From NCBI RefSeq assembly GCF_020536995.1, contig NC_068364.1, positions 46,155,981 to 46,219,980 on the forward strand: a stretch of DNA of 64,000 nt, written 5' to 3'. This stretch comes from Dreissena polymorpha (taxonomy: Eukaryota; Mollusca; Bivalvia; Myida; Dreissenidae). The translations under genes were made by a program, and so were the position numbers. The notes beneath the pieces were generated by a model. That model was not told the origin of the DNA and made no database searches. It saw only the letters and a list, made by a program, of their open reading frames with translations. Numbering within the stretch: position 1 is the stretch's first letter; each line of letters opens with the position of its first letter. Positions 22,030-35,537 of the stretch are shown here, in pieces.

Positions 22030-23655
22030 TGATACGCCCGTCGTTCGCCAATGAAGTAGTAAGGTAATAAATAACCCTTTGAATCATTTTTTTACTTCAG
22101 TTTATTTGTATTTGAATACATGGTTTATTTTATAAGTACATGAGCATGGAAATAACGAAATTTTGACGAACAAAGTCCCATAACTCTGGAACGACAATTC
22201 AGAATTCCGTCAAAAACGAAAGGGGATCAGGGTTTATCAATATTAAGATTGTGTTGAAATTTGAAAAAAATCCATCGAAGGATATTTGAGCTACAGTAGG
22301 ACATTCAATGAAATCACGAAATTTTGACGAACAAAGTCCCATAACTCTGGAACGACAATTCAGAATTCCGTCAAAAACGAAAGGGGATCAGGGTTTATCA
22401 ATATTAAGATTGTGTTAAAATTTGAAGAAAATCTGTCAAAGGATATTTGACGTAGCGTACGACATTAACAGACGGACGGACGGACGGACAGACGGACGCG
22501 GGGTATACCATAATACGTCCCGTCATAGACGGGCGTATAAAAAATCCATCGGGGGATATTTGAGCTACGGTAGGATACATGAACAACAATAACATTTAAG
22601 GTCACAGTGACCTTGACCTTAGAATGAATGACCTTGAAATGACCAGTGGTCATCTAAGTGTGCTTGCAAACCTTCATGTCAAGTTTGAAGACTCTATGTC
22701 CAAGCATACCAAAGTTATAACAATTTTAACATTTTAACATTTAAGGTCACAGTGACCTTGACCTTCAAATGAATGACATTGAAATGACCAGTGGTCATCT
22801 TCTAGTACTGGCCAATCTTTATTTCAAGTTTGAAGACTCTAGGTACAAGCATACCAAAGTTATAACATGAAATAAGAACTTTAACATTTTTACATTCAAG
22901 GTCACAGTGACCTTGACCTTCAAATGAATGACCTTGAAATGTCCAGGGGTTACTTACTAGTTCTGGCCAACCTTCATGTCAAGTTTCAAGACTCTAGGTC
23001 CAAGCATACCAAAGTTATAACAACTTTAACATTTTTACATTCAAGGTCACAGTGACCTTGACCTTCAAATGAATGACCTTGAAATGTCCAGTGGTTACTT
23101 ACTAGTTCTGGCCAACCTTCATGTCAAGTTTCAAGACTCTATGTCCAAGCATACCAAAGTTATAACAACTTTAACATTTTTATATAGCTACAGTAGGACA
23201 TTCAATGAAATCACGAAATTTTGACGAACAAAGTCCCATAACTCTGGAACGACAATTCAGAATTCCGTCAAAAACGAAAGGGGATCAGGGTTTATCAATA
23301 TTAAGATTGTGTTGAAATTTGAAAAAAATCCATCGAAGGATATTTGAGCTACAGTAGGACATTCAATGAAATCACGAAATTTTGACGAACAAAGTCCCAT
23401 AACTCTGGAACGACAATTCAGAATTCCGTCAAAAACGAAAGGGGATCAGGGTTTATCAATATTAAGATTGTGTTAAAATTTGAAGAAAATCTGTCAAAGG
23501 ATATTTGATGTAGCGTACGACATTAACAGACGGACGGACGGACGGACGGACGGACAGACGGACGGACAGACGGACGGACAGACGGACGGACAGACGGACG
23601 GACAGACGGACGCGGGGTATACCATAATACGTCCCGTCATAGACGGGCGTATAAA
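22030..23655. mobile_element. TACGCCCGTC-ended element, nested in the GTGAGCT repeat
   Basis: The left end ATACGCCCGTCG (about 22031) is inverted against ATAGACGGGCGTATAAA (about 23640). Inside are four modules with GACGAACAAAGTCCCATAAC (about 22167, 22329, 23222, 23384), a GACGGACG minisatellite in two lengths (about 22471-22498 and 23528-23612), two copies of GGGGTATACCATAATACGTC, and a central array of four monomers of about 148 bp (22590-23180). The duplicated halves suggest internal duplication or two merged copies. There is no credible coding frame. Confidence 0.6.
22590..23185. repeat. Four-unit array, each with a perfect AGGTCA inverted repeat
   Basis: AGGTCACAGTGACCT occurs at 22599-22613, 22744-22758, 22899-22913 and 23044-23058, each followed by TGACCTT. 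The rest of the monomer has GAATGACCTTGAAATG and AAGCATACCAAAGTTATAAC. Copies are similar but not identical. Confidence 0.85.
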
Positions 23656-23692
23656 AATGCTAACCATTGAGGATGTTGTGCTCAGGTGAGCT

Positions 23693-24428
23693 TAAAGTAA
23701 AGGTTATATTTACTTATGTCTTATAGTTATTGAAATGCAGTCTGTTGACAACCCATTTCAGCCTAAATTATAGTAATTAATTCAGCAGTAATGAGTTGTA
23801 GCAGTTATTACATACATAGCAGGTCCAGGTTTAAATATATCAATAAAACTCAGTTAAATACATCAATAAGATGCACAAAATGAACACTTAAGTGTGTTTG
23901 CTTATGTTCTCCTAAAACTTCCAAAAGTTAGTTGGTTCTGATTTAGGATAATGGACATGATGTAATGAGGTGTATTAAACATGTGGGAGTTGATCAAACG
24001 CTTAACAGAAACCATGTCTCCTTAATTTTTCAAAAAAATCTTATATGCGATTTTATAAATAGTTTATTGTTATATGTTTGCAATATGGAAGGGCTTATAC
24101 ACTTTTGCAAATGCCGCAATAACAACATGGAATTATAAAATATAAATTATAGCGTTGAACTTTTTGATAACAGGTGTCTAGCTAGGCTCATAAGTTAGGG
24201 AGTCCGAGACGTCACTTCTCCCTAAAGCCAAAATAGGGAGAATTGGTAACATTTTTGGGAGAAATGGTACATTTGCGTCATAGATCTTAGTTTTACGTAT
24301 ATTTTGCAGCAACTTAACGGATAAGTAAGTGGTTTCTGTTCAGCTTTCAATCAACGCTTCACTTGTTTTATACAATATTATAAAGACATGTTAAGTGTAT
24401 AAAATCAACATTTTCCTTATTTCTCATA
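23693..24428. other. Intergenic DNA
   Basis: AT-rich, with no recognised gene, RNA or repeat array. Confidence 0.35.
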
Positions 24429-26270
24429 GACCAGTTGACGAGTGACGTCACGCGCACCTGCAAATATTAGACTCCGCCCACTGGTTGGCAAAAAGAGGTG
24501 GATTTCATATATGCGTGTATAGAGATGGTTGACAAAATCATCGTTTTTATTGATAATCACGCACAATATCAAATATAATTTTGCTAATTATGTCTGAATA
24601 AAACATAAGCGTGCAAGGAAATGCATTTTTGGCACGATTATATTGTTCTTATTATTTGTTTTGACTATAAACGAACTCGGGAGTGGAACACAATTTACGA
24701 GCTCGGTATGTGGTTACCATAAAAATCTACTTGGCACATCTTCGCGACCATTTTTTAAATAAATAATTCTCAGATATTGAAATTATTTCAGAATAAATCA
24801 AATTTAATGAACGAACACAAATAAGGATGTAAACAAACAGCAAATAGATCGACTTTATGTATGCAACATATAGTAACTGATTTGAACATTTATGCCTGTA
24901 AAAACCTACCTTGTTACACATTAAATAAATTCTCTTGATAAATGTAATTGTTTTTATTTAATTATTCACACCAATTTTGACACTCTTTGTTTTAGCGTTT
25001 TTAACCCGGTGTTTTATTGCACCTTTGTTCATCATAAACCGATAATCTCGTTATGATCGGATACTGTCCAAACAATTACAAAGAACACATGGTGTCATAA
25101 AATAAAATCCAGGGACCTATTCTTGGGTCCCTGCATAAACCACATGTGGCATACAAGTGTCTGGTCATTAAACAGAATTTATGATACCTCCATGTCATCT
25201 CTTGGCATATTGAGCGATCATCTAAGCAAAATTGTAAAGCCAAAATACGAAACAGTTGCTTAAATAAAATATTTTAACATATTTAAAAAAAATGAAGATA
25301 TTTGTCCGAAATGGATTAACAGGAAGTTCGAACTAGTGTATATATATATATATATATATATTAGCAAGTTTAAACATAATAATACAGTGTTTAATAACTA
25401 TAAATAAAAATATTGTGCAATTTCACTGCTACACAATTAACGATCGAGTACCGGCAATTGTAAACTCCACTATTACGTGTTAAGATTGTACGTTACTGTA
25501 GTGTACGAAACGACATCACGAAAACAAGCAAACAACAAAAGGGTAAAGAATACTTGGGTAAAAGAAATTAATATATATATTTATTTATCATAAAATGCTA
25601 GATTGTTATCACTCCTTATCACCAGTAAAGAGAGTGCACGCAAAGACAGTTCAATTTGCATAATATGCAGTTCTTGTTTTTCATATATACACTTTAATAT
25701 GATATTGTCATTCGATGGAAACGAAACGATAATTCATTCAATGGAAAATAAAATAACTACAATGCTTAAAAATCGTAATGTATTCCGCTTTAAGGGTTTC
25801 TTTTTATATAATTGATTAAATGCCCCTCTTACACTTTCGTTCGCTTATGAACAATTACAATATCTTCACCACTTATAATTATAATCAAAAAAATTTATGT
25901 GTTAGTATCTTTGAAATATAATTTATCAAAATCTTACTATCACAAAGAATACGAAAGAATATTTATTGTTTTGATTTGTGGGATTGCCAGTTTTTAGTCT
26001 TCCGACCACATTTACTCTGATGTTAATAACTAATTCGTATTTGATACAGAGGAAATTATATTTATGAAAATACATTTATTGGTACTAAATATTATATATT
26101 TGCACTATTATTTAAGAGTTTTAATGTTTATTTCGGATTTTTGTATCGTTTTATTGACTAAACAAAAGACATATATACATGTTTTACATTACTGTCACCA
26201 GTGTTTTTGCCAACCAGTCAGTGCGCATGCGCGGAAAATCCCGAATGTAAACAATAACATTCAACTGGTC
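24429..26270. mobile_element. 1.84-kb inverted-repeat element flanked by TA
   Basis: The outer ends are GACCAGTTGA (24429-24438) and TCAACTGGTC (26261-26270), each flanked by TA. About 40-50 bases further in, a second matched pair, ACTGGTTGGCAAAAA (about 24480) and TTTTTGCCAACCAGT (about 26204), shows that the terminal repeats are about 60-70 bp with a diverged, GC-richer middle (GTGACGTCACGCGC; GCGCATGCGC). The interior is very AT-rich, with a (TA)n run at 25338-25362, and has no credible frame. The TA duplication suggests a Tc1/mariner-like mover. It is non-autonomous. Confidence 0.6.
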
Positions 26271-28550
26271 TATTGATTGTTGATTATGATTGTACTTTTA
26301 ATTACTTTTTTTCCTGAACAGGTGTATCAAATAATTTTCAATTGTAACAAGCCAGTAATGTTCAGAATCTTTTTACTTCCTTGTTTATTTTAAGCAATTC
26401 AACATTAAATCAAATTCATATTTTGTTACAAATATTTGTTTAAAATTGAAAATTCATTTAAAATCTCATTTTACAGCAGAGATTCCAAATCTGACCTGTA
26501 AATGAGCCCCATATTTATTGCAAGTGCTAGGTTACATCTTCCCATTTGATCATTCCTTTGTATTGTTTTAATGGGCCATTTAACATTGCTGAATCATAGT
26601 TATTGGTAGCAAGGTCATGGCGTAGCAATTTAATTCTACTCGGATAATTTATATCTAATCCAGGAAATGTGTTTTCTAAATGTTTCTGACTAGTAAAATG
26701 ACTTGTTAGTATAGAAAATGAACTGTGATTCCAGTTTATATATGATGGTTATTACTCGTAATTATCGGTGGATTAACAAACTGAGAAAACTCGCGGGACC
26801 TAATACGGTAGTGAATCTACGTAATTAATTAAACTTTGATCAGTTTTGTTTTTCTTTAATTATTTTTGCCGTCTTTCTTTTACCGTGCCGTCTGCCCAAA
26901 ACCAGCAATTATCTCCTAATCATTAGACAACATATGGCACGCGCAGAGGCACGAGTGTGTTGTTAAAGCAACCAATTTTAAGCGACTGCTTTGTCACGGT
27001 CAATTTGCGATCCGCGCGGGGGGTAAATTGTGTAACCGTTAGATAAACAACACACAATAAACTTGCTAATCACCTGCAGGCGGTAGCAAATATAAGGAGG
27101 CGGAGTTTAGACTGATTGAGACGTGTGCAAAACACATTGAGTCGGCAGTGTTGATTGAAGTGTTATTTTAATCGACAGCTTACGTCACGGGTTGCTATTT
27201 TCGGCGTATGACCAATTTTAAGGAAGTACAGTGGACGTCATGTTTTTTTTTTCATGGGTGTATGGAAACAATTATCGGGCGTAATATACGGCCGTACGCC
27301 GCTTAGTGCAAGCCCTGCAGCAAAAGGCAATTAATCAAGGCATCATCTATTAACAATTTCAAGAAGTGACAGTGTATCATGGACGAACCATCTTTCGAAC
27401 CTCTTAATTTTTGACACGTCAATTTGACTCAAATATAATATTGGAAATAGTGAAACATATTAATGAGTACTCTATTTGATAACTAACTTGTTTCTACATG
27501 GCTGGCAACTTTAATTGCTATGTAAATCCTCTTTTGATAACAGATTTTTGCAAGTTTCCAGCACATACATATCATGTAAAACTATCAATGACGCCAAAAC
27601 AACGAGTACCTGCTTTCGAACCCTTCAGTGTACACCATAAAAAAATAAATTAGTCACATGTTTAGACCATAGTCACGTGACTTATTGCAGCAGCCAAAAA
27701 GTGTAAATTGTCAGGCAAAGTTTAGAACAAAAATTAGACCATGTTTTTATAGTTTTTTTAAAGGAAAATCTGTGTACATGTAAAAAGCATAAAGAAATAC
27801 GATGATATTTATGTGTTTTATGATTATTCTACTTATTCTAACTGTTTTTGACGCATTTTCGTTGATTTGCCGCTACGTACTAGTCGTCGTAAACAAATTA
27901 CCTATACACAAAAAAACGGTGACGTAGTGCGCATGCGAATAAAATGTAAACAAATGAAGGGTTCGAAAAGAGGTGAGGTTCGAGAAGAGGTACTTTAACG
28001 AGTTGCAATAATTCAACTATCAGCCTTGGCCATGGGTGCAAAATGTTATCAACAATGCAAGGGTTAAGGAACACTGAAACTGCAAGAACTTATACAAGTT
28101 TACCTGTCTAAACCACAAACTCATGCGAATGGTACCATTAAAGAGAGCAATAATTGCTTTTTATTGACTTCGTCTTTCTTTCGTACTTTTTATCTACCAT
28201 ATTGGATCAGTTCGCAATTTCCCGAATTAAAGTGTCGCTGTCGGCTTGCGCATTACACCAATTGTTTGCACAATGGGTGAGGGACGAACGACAACTCTGC
28301 TAGGAGCTTGCGATTACACTATTATTGATGCTATGGGTCCGTATTCACCGACGTTTTGGTGAAAGTCTAAATTATAAACAAAAACTTAAGAAAATAAATC
28401 AATCGAAATAACGTTTAACCCATAATAATTGTCACAAAACGATCACATCATTTCTGCGAGTGATACAAATAAAGCATAATACTCTGTATCTGTATCTATA
28501 CTTTGAAGATCCCGACTTGCGGTTTTTATTCAACGGAGGGAGAGAGCGCG
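26271..28550. other. Intergenic AT-rich DNA
   Basis: No gene was recognised. Paired TTCGAACC / GGTTCGA stretches occur at about 27393, 27612 and 27960 and could be ends of a decayed element, but boundaries are not definable. Scattered palindromes such as AGTCACGTGACT (27670) stand alone. Confidence 0.35.
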
Positions 28551-28892
28551 TTATGTTGCGCGGTAGCTCTGTAGAGCGTTTTTGAACGACTCTACGCTGT
28601 CCTTCTGCACCACACTGTCTGGGAGGTGGTTCCAGTGGATGGCTGTGTCCACAAAGAAGGAGTTTCTATACTGAATAGCTTTGCTATCTGGGATTTGTAG
28701 GCCTTTTGAGTTGTTGCAAACTTGACTGTTTACGAAATTTGTTGCTATATGGTCCGAAAAGGGTTTTGCTTTAATTTTGCGTTTAGGTTTAGAGAATTTT
28801 AGGAATTTGTCAGGTGGAAGTGACGGTACCAACCCCTCAACCACCTTGTACATAAGGATGAAGCGAAGACTGATCCTTTCTTTCATCAACAT
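28551..28892 (-). mobile_element. LINE fragment: C-terminal tail of a non-LTR reverse transcriptase
   Basis: The 113-residue frame has the usual end of a LINE RT ORF: an ISLRFILMYKVVEGLV segment, then a basic stretch, then RNSFFVDTAIHWNHLPDSVV and a closing SVESFKNAL. This tail is typical of CR1/Jockey-like LINEs in invertebrates; the clade is inferred. RT core motifs are absent, so the copy is 5'-truncated. Its 3' end should lie near 28440-28550, where CTGTATCTGTATCTATACTT on the plus strand may be the tail. Confidence 0.7.
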
Positions 28893-29241
28893 TAGAAAAC
28901 TTTACTTCATCAATGAAAATAACATGTTACAGCATAAAATGAATACATCTACATTGAACATTGAAACAAGTCTTACACGTCAAATGAAAAATATGCTACC
29001 ATATTAATTGGTTCTTGTCCCAGCGCTGTGTATCCCCAATAACAAAGTACTTTGGCAATTTATAAAAATATCAACAACGTCATACACAAATGTTACTACC
29101 TGCCAGTAAACAGTGAAATAAGCACTAATAGTACTATTCGGTGTAAGTGTTAATTATAGACACACACTTACTAGAATAAATCAATCGAAATAACGCTAAA
29201 CCCATGATTATGATCACAAAACAATCAACATAAAGAGAACT

Positions 29242-31467
29242 TCATAATAGTTTGTCCGGACACGCTCCAAAACAAGTACAGCTTCGTGAGCATCTGTTAC
29301 AAAAAATGCACAACTGGCAAATACAGTCTTCACATGTGTCATCTTGACAACCATCGCCTTGGGCCGGAATAGGATTCACGTCTTTAGTTCTTAGCTCCTT
29401 CAGAACGGTACGTCTGACGCATTCTGTCCCATTCACGATGGTCTTCATAGCGTCATCGCAATCCGCTATGGACCGCGGATACGCGAAAACTACAGCAAGA
29501 GCGGGATCTCCACCCCTTCAGGCTCTGCAAATCTCCTGCCAGTAAGACAGGATAGAGCGCGGTTCGCCCCAGTGGACCACGAGCCGCACGTCCGGAATGT
29601 CGATCTACCATCACAGAACATAAATGTCATAGTTGAGTATCAAGATTTACCTTTTTTTAGAATAAAAATACATACTCATGTTTAAACTTCGTACGATATA
29701 CAAGCTTAATTTATATGGTATGGACGTGATTGAGCAAAATGGAATAAGAGAAACTTTATTAACTAAGTAAATAATAGTTTTATAGAAAAAAAATGTCGAA
29801 GTGAATTATAATCATTGTGTAAGTAACTTACTCCAAGCCCAAAGGCGAATGTTTCCACAACGACGCGAACTCTCCCGGCCCGTAAATCATTTAGAATCCC
29901 CTCCTTCGTGGCGTCCGTTGTTGAAGATGTAAACATTTCAACAACGCGGTTGCAGCTACGGTGCTCCCCGTCGTAGGACGTGTCACCGAGTTGAATAACC
30001 AACCATGACCACACTTGATATACACACCTGTACGACCTAAAATCGCAAAAGGAAGATCTTTTTGACATACATGTAATATAAGATTATTTGTTTATAGGAA
30101 CACAGACACAGAAAAGCATATTAAACATCGTTGCAAACTTCAGAAACAGTTTAGTTTACCCAATTACAAAGATCTTCACACTATTGTACATAATACATAA
30201 ATTTTAAACAAACAAGCCAACATTCTGATTAAAACAGAATTGAATTGAATTAAAATTACACACTTGCAGAATATTATAGTCTTGACCAGTGTGGGTGTTG
30301 TCTGAAACTGTTGCAGCAACCACACCAGCTCCTCCTCAGCGTGATCAGTCGATTTTCTAACCGCCAGTCGAATATTCGGTCTGAAGATTTAATCATACAA
30401 ATAGTATCATAATTATAATAGCTATAGCGTTGTATTTAATTATCTGGGTACACTTTTACTAATTTAACTACTAACGCAAATATCTGACGTACACAGGGAG
30501 TTTTAAATACATTGTATGCTGTTTATTTTTCAAAGACTACTACCAATTATTATCAAACTATTAGTTAATTAAGAAACATGCGTTGTATTATAAATATGCG
30601 CACCCAATCAGAAAACGTAAGTAGCTTCTTGAAAATAGTTCCCAGATAATTTTAGGAATTGCCTTTCCACTAACATAGTGACTTTCACCACCAGGGGATT
30701 AGGATGGAGTGACGAAGAATGTACAGAAAACCAATCTTAGGACATGTATTGCAAAATGTCGTTAACTTGAACACAAAATCTTAATTAGTCTTAATTAATG
30801 CATGACAATGTTAAAGGCATGAGTCAAATGCACACATGGAAGGCGACACGAAAAAAAAATGCCGGAGGTGAAATGGAAGTGTTTTTTTTCAAGCAACTTT
30901 CTTTTAATAGCGTTCTCTTAGTCGCGAGAAGGGCACTTTCCTTTCTTTGCAAAAGGACGCTAGGCGCGGGAAACGTTAACTGTCAAGTGAACGTGACTCA
31001 GATCCCAGCGCACGATTGGCTGACCCGTTACACAAAATTAGGCAACTTATTGGCACAATTCCCCCCGATTGGATGACCCGTTATGCAAAATGAGTCAACC
31101 AAATGGCACAATTACTATCCGCCCTGCGTTTTTACATAACTTAGAACCAATTTCGATTCATAAAACCGATTATTAGTGGATACAGTTTTATTTATACGAC
31201 GTTTGCTGTTTATTGTAATTATATCAAACTTAATGCTAAGCATTTAATATTTGCTGCAAGGATTGTGGTATTTTGTCTCATTTACCTGTCGGGTAATACG
31301 CCGACGGATAACGCATCGTCGGACAACAGCAGACCTTGGTGTATATCCTGCTGTACCTTCTCTGTTGCTGTGGCAGTAACTGCAAGCAAGGGTACATCTG
31401 TCAGGCTGCGCAGTTCCCCAATTTGTCGGAACTCTGGTCGGAAATCTTCGCCCCTTATAATGTTATA
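29242..31467 (-). pseudogene. RecQ-like DNA helicase, broken, C-terminal four exons only
   Basis: RecQ helicases unwind DNA 3' to 5' in replication and repair. Four exons with GT/AG borders and compatible phases can be read: 31286-31467, 30264-30380, 29832-30036 and 29242-29604, about 289 codons. In order they give [15 protein letters not shown] and [16 protein letters not shown] (motif III region), RPNIRLAVRKS and KTIIFCKS, ILNDLRAGRVRVVVETFAFG, and IDIPDVRLVVHWGEPRS. All are signature RecQ segments in the correct order. In the last exon the motif VI segment, normally RAGRDG, reads RA-stop-RGG (TGA at 29518-29520), after which the frame continues to a Cys-rich tail (CEDCICQLCIFC). The Walker A and DEAH exons are missing: upstream sequence meets the satellite array at about 31545. 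It is therefore a pseudogene or a truncated duplicate. Molluscs carry many RecQ-like copies (general knowledge). Confidence 0.85.
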
Positions 31468-31687
31468 CTGTTAATAAGTACAATTTATTTTTGTTTTGTA
31501 ACCATATAGAAAAATATTTAGACATAATTGTGTTAACATATCGGTTTTGTGCAAGGTGTTGATGAGCTGTACTTAATATTGTCTGAATCTATATTCAGGT
31601 TGGGACTGAAGGCCTTGTTTTGAGGGTGTTTTGCAGACCAGTGGTTGTCGGCCTGGGGATTTTCAAGATAAACTGTAGACTGCCCCC

Positions 31688-34552
31688 TTAAGGTAAATAT
31701 CCCAAATTTCACACCCAACGCCCCAGAGTCAAAGGTGACATTTTTTAATAAAATAGAGTCATCAACACCTGATAACAGCTTTCCCATTGAGTTCTGAGCA
31801 ATTTGAGCACATATATTAACATTCCAGTAGGGGGAGGTAAGCCCGATTTTTGAAGAAAACCCTATTTTGCATGGTACGCACATCTGCTTTAGAGCCGCAG
31901 TCTTTGTTTCTTTGTGCGATATGCTTAGTTGTTTATGCAAGAAAAACTAAGCTGACTTATTTAAACTATATGTACAACATTTAGTGCCTTTCAAACCATT
32001 TAAACCCCTAAATGTGCATAAACTTTGATGAAAAGTGAGTAAAAAACACTGATTTAAAGAAATAAACATCAAAATTCATTATTTGTTTTTAACTTAGACC
32101 AGTGTAGTGAGCAATTTTTGACTTAGGATGTAAGATGACACTCATTATGAGTGATTATTAGCAATATGATGTCATCTACATCTCATATCTGTGCAAATTG
32201 AGTGATATTTAGACTTGCGTAGAATACCGAAAGAATGACCAAAAAGTTGCATGAAAATGCTGCCGCTGATATGCTCACTGAAAATAGTCTCAAATTATAC
32301 ATTGCAGTTATATTACAAAGAAAACCACCCAGTTTCATCCAGAATTGACTGAAGAGTACAAATAACTCAAATTTAGATGGATTTAAAACTTTGGACTGCT
32401 ATCTTAAGGAAAATATCCCAAATTTCACACCCATCACCCCATAGTCAAAGGTGACATTTTTTAATAAAATAGAGTCATCAACACCTGATAACAGCTTTCC
32501 CATTGAATTCTGAGCAATTTGAGCACAGATATTAACAATCCAGTAGGGGGTGGTAAGCCTGATTTTTGAAGAAAACCCTATTTTGCATGGTACGCACATC
32601 TGCTTTAGAGCCGCAGTCTTTGTTTCTTTGTGCGATATGCTTAGTTGTTTATGCAAGAAAGACTAAGCTGACTTATTTCAACTATATGTACAACATTTAG
32701 TGCTTTTCAAACCATTTAAACCCCTAAATGTGCATAAACTTTGATGAAAAGTGAGTAAAGAACACTGATTTTAAGGAATAAAACATCAAAATTCTTTAAT
32801 TTTTTTAACTTTGACCAGTGTAGTAAGCAATTTTTGACTCAGGATATAAGCTGACACTCATTATGAGTGATTTTTGGCAATATGATTATATCTACATCTC
32901 ATATCTGTGCAAATTGAGTGATATTTAGACTTGCGTAGAATACCGAAAGAATAACCAAAAAGTTGCGTGAAAATGCTGCCGCTGATATGCTCACTAAAAA
33001 TAGTCTCAAATTGTACATTGCAGTTATATTTCAAAGAAAACCACTCAGTTTCATCCAGAATCGACTGAAGAGTACAAATAACTAATATTTAGATGGGTTT
33101 AAAACTTTGGACTGCTATATTAAGGTAAATATCCCAAATTTCACACCCAACGCCCCATAGTCAAAGGTGACATTTTTTAATAAAATAGAGTCATCAACAC
33201 CTGATAACAGCTTTCCCATCGAATTCTGAGCAATTTGAGCACAGATATTAGCATTCCAATAGGGGGAGGTAAGCCTGATTTTTGAAGAAAACCCTATTTT
33301 GCATGGTACGCACATCTGCTTTAGAGCCGTAGTTTTTGTTTCTCTGTGCGATATGCTTTGTTGTTTATGCAAGAAATACTAAGCTGACTTATTTAAACTA
33401 TATGTACAACATTTAGTGCCTTTCAAACCATTTAAACCACTAAATGTGCATAAACTTTGATGAAAAGTGAGTAAAGAACACTGTTTTTAAAGGAATACAA
33501 CATAAAAATTCATTTTTTTTTTAACTTTGACCAGTGTAGTGAGCAATTTTTGACTCAGGATATAAGCTGACACTCATTATGAGTGATTTTTGGCAATATG
33601 ATTATATCTACATCTCATATCTGTGCAAATTGAGTGATATTTAGACTTGCGTAGAATACCGAAAGAATGACCAAAAAGTTGCGTGAAAATGCTGCCGCTG
33701 ATATGCTCACTAAAAATAGTCTCAAATTGAACATTGCAGTTTTATTACAAAGAAAACCACCCAGTTTCATCCAGAATCGACTGAAGAGTACAAATAACTC
33801 AAATTTAGATGGGTTTAAAACTTTGGACTGCTATCTTTAGATAAATATCCCAAATTTCACACCCAACGCCCCATAGGCAAAGGTGACATTTTTTAATAAA
33901 ATAGAGTCATCATCACCTGATAACAGCTTTTCCATTGAATTCTGAGCAATTTGAGCACAGATATTAACATTCCAGTAGGGGGAGGTAAGCCTGATTTTTG
34001 AAGAAAAACCTATTTTTGCATGGTACGCACATCTGCTTTAGAGCCGCAGTTTTTGTTTCTTTGTGCGATATGCTTAGATGTTTTTGCAAGAAAGACTAAG
34101 CTGACTTATTTCAACTATATGTACAACATTTAGTGCCTTTCAAACCATTTAAACCCCTAAATGTGCATAAACTTTGATGAAAAGTGAGTAAAAAACACAG
34201 ATTTAAAGGAATAAAACATCAACATTCATTTTTTAAAACTTTGACCAGTGTTGTGAGCAATTTTTGACTCAGGATGTAAGCTGACACTCATTATGAGTGA
34301 TGTTTGGCAATATTATTATATCTACATCTCATATCTGTGCAAATTGAGTGATTTTTAGACTTGCGTAGAATACCGAAGGAATGACCAAAAAGTTGCGTGA
34401 AAATGCTGCCGCTAATATGCTCACTAAAATAGTCTCAAATTGTAAATTGCAGTTTTATTACAAAGAAAACCACACAGTTTTATCCAGAATCGACTGAAGA
34501 GTGCAAATAACTCAAATTTAGATGGGTTTAAAACTTTGGACTGCTATCTTAA
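31688..34552. repeat. Alpha satellite, four head-to-tail 716-bp monomers
   Basis: Monomers meet at TTAAGGTAAATATCCCAAAT-like junctions at 31688, 32404, 33120 and 33837. Shared landmarks are AATAGAGTCATCAACACCTG, ATGGTACGCACATCTGC, TATGTACAACATTTAG and GCTGATATGCTCAC. A minus-strand frame of 85-135 residues (beginning MHKQLSISHKETKT) is open in several monomers and broken in others, with many amino-acid-changing differences, so I read it as a by-product and not a gene. Confidence 0.8.
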
Positions 34553-35206
34553 GGAGGCAGTCTACAGTTTTGTAGCCCTATTTGCGCATTGGCCCCGGTC
34601 AATTTCCTGAACATAAGGTGTATGACCTAAACAAAATTGTTTTTTGACTCCAGGAGCTTAAATGTAAGTATAAATGGTCAATATTCTAGTAATTTTATAT
34701 GTTTTCAGTAATTGGAAACTAAGTTACATGAATTTTAGTCAACAACAACAACATGCTCAGTGAGATGTAAACAAATGTACTTCCTGCTTAAAGCAGCCGG
34801 CATTTGACAGATTTCAACGGTGGGTTTAAATAAGTTAGCAGTGCAAAAAAGTTCAATGGTAATGACCCATTTAGTTTGGCTCAATTTGAAAGCATTTGCT
34901 GTGATATTTCAAAGCATGTTGTCCACTGTGTGCGTATTCTTACCCGGAAATATAAATGTGATTGCCGGGTTTATCTGAAAATGGGTTTTTTACGGGCAAG
35001 TTCCGAGACCTCCGAAAAGGTCTATTTTACCCCAGATACCAGTTTAAAGTGCTTTTTTGCATTGTGTTGTGCTTTATTTGCAAGCTGTGGATGCGCTGCA
35101 CTGGATATTGTCTGAATCTATTTTCAGGTTGGGACTGAAGGCCTTGTTCTGAGGGTGTTTTGCAGACCAGTGGTTGTCGGCCTGGGGATTTTCAAGATAA
35201 ACTGTA

Positions 35207-35483
35207 GTGATCACTAAAATAGAAATTTTCCAACGGCGGACGACCTTGACATTGCACTTTACAGGATGTAAACAATAATAATTTCTATGCAGAAAATATA
35301 GAAATGAAAGAAAAAGGATAATTACATCCAAAAGAACTTGGATTTTAAAGATATTCATGACTTGTTTTATATTCATAAATTACTATGTTTATATTATGTT
35401 GTTATACTTCTTCTTCTTCTTCTTCTTATTATTATTATTATTATTATTATTAATATGACATTGTTATTGGATGTTTTTTAAAA

Positions 35484-35537
<54 letters not shown>

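Noticed and set aside
27385-28000. Element bounded by TTCGAACC / GGTTCGA
   Set aside because: The matches are short, irregular and without flanking duplication.
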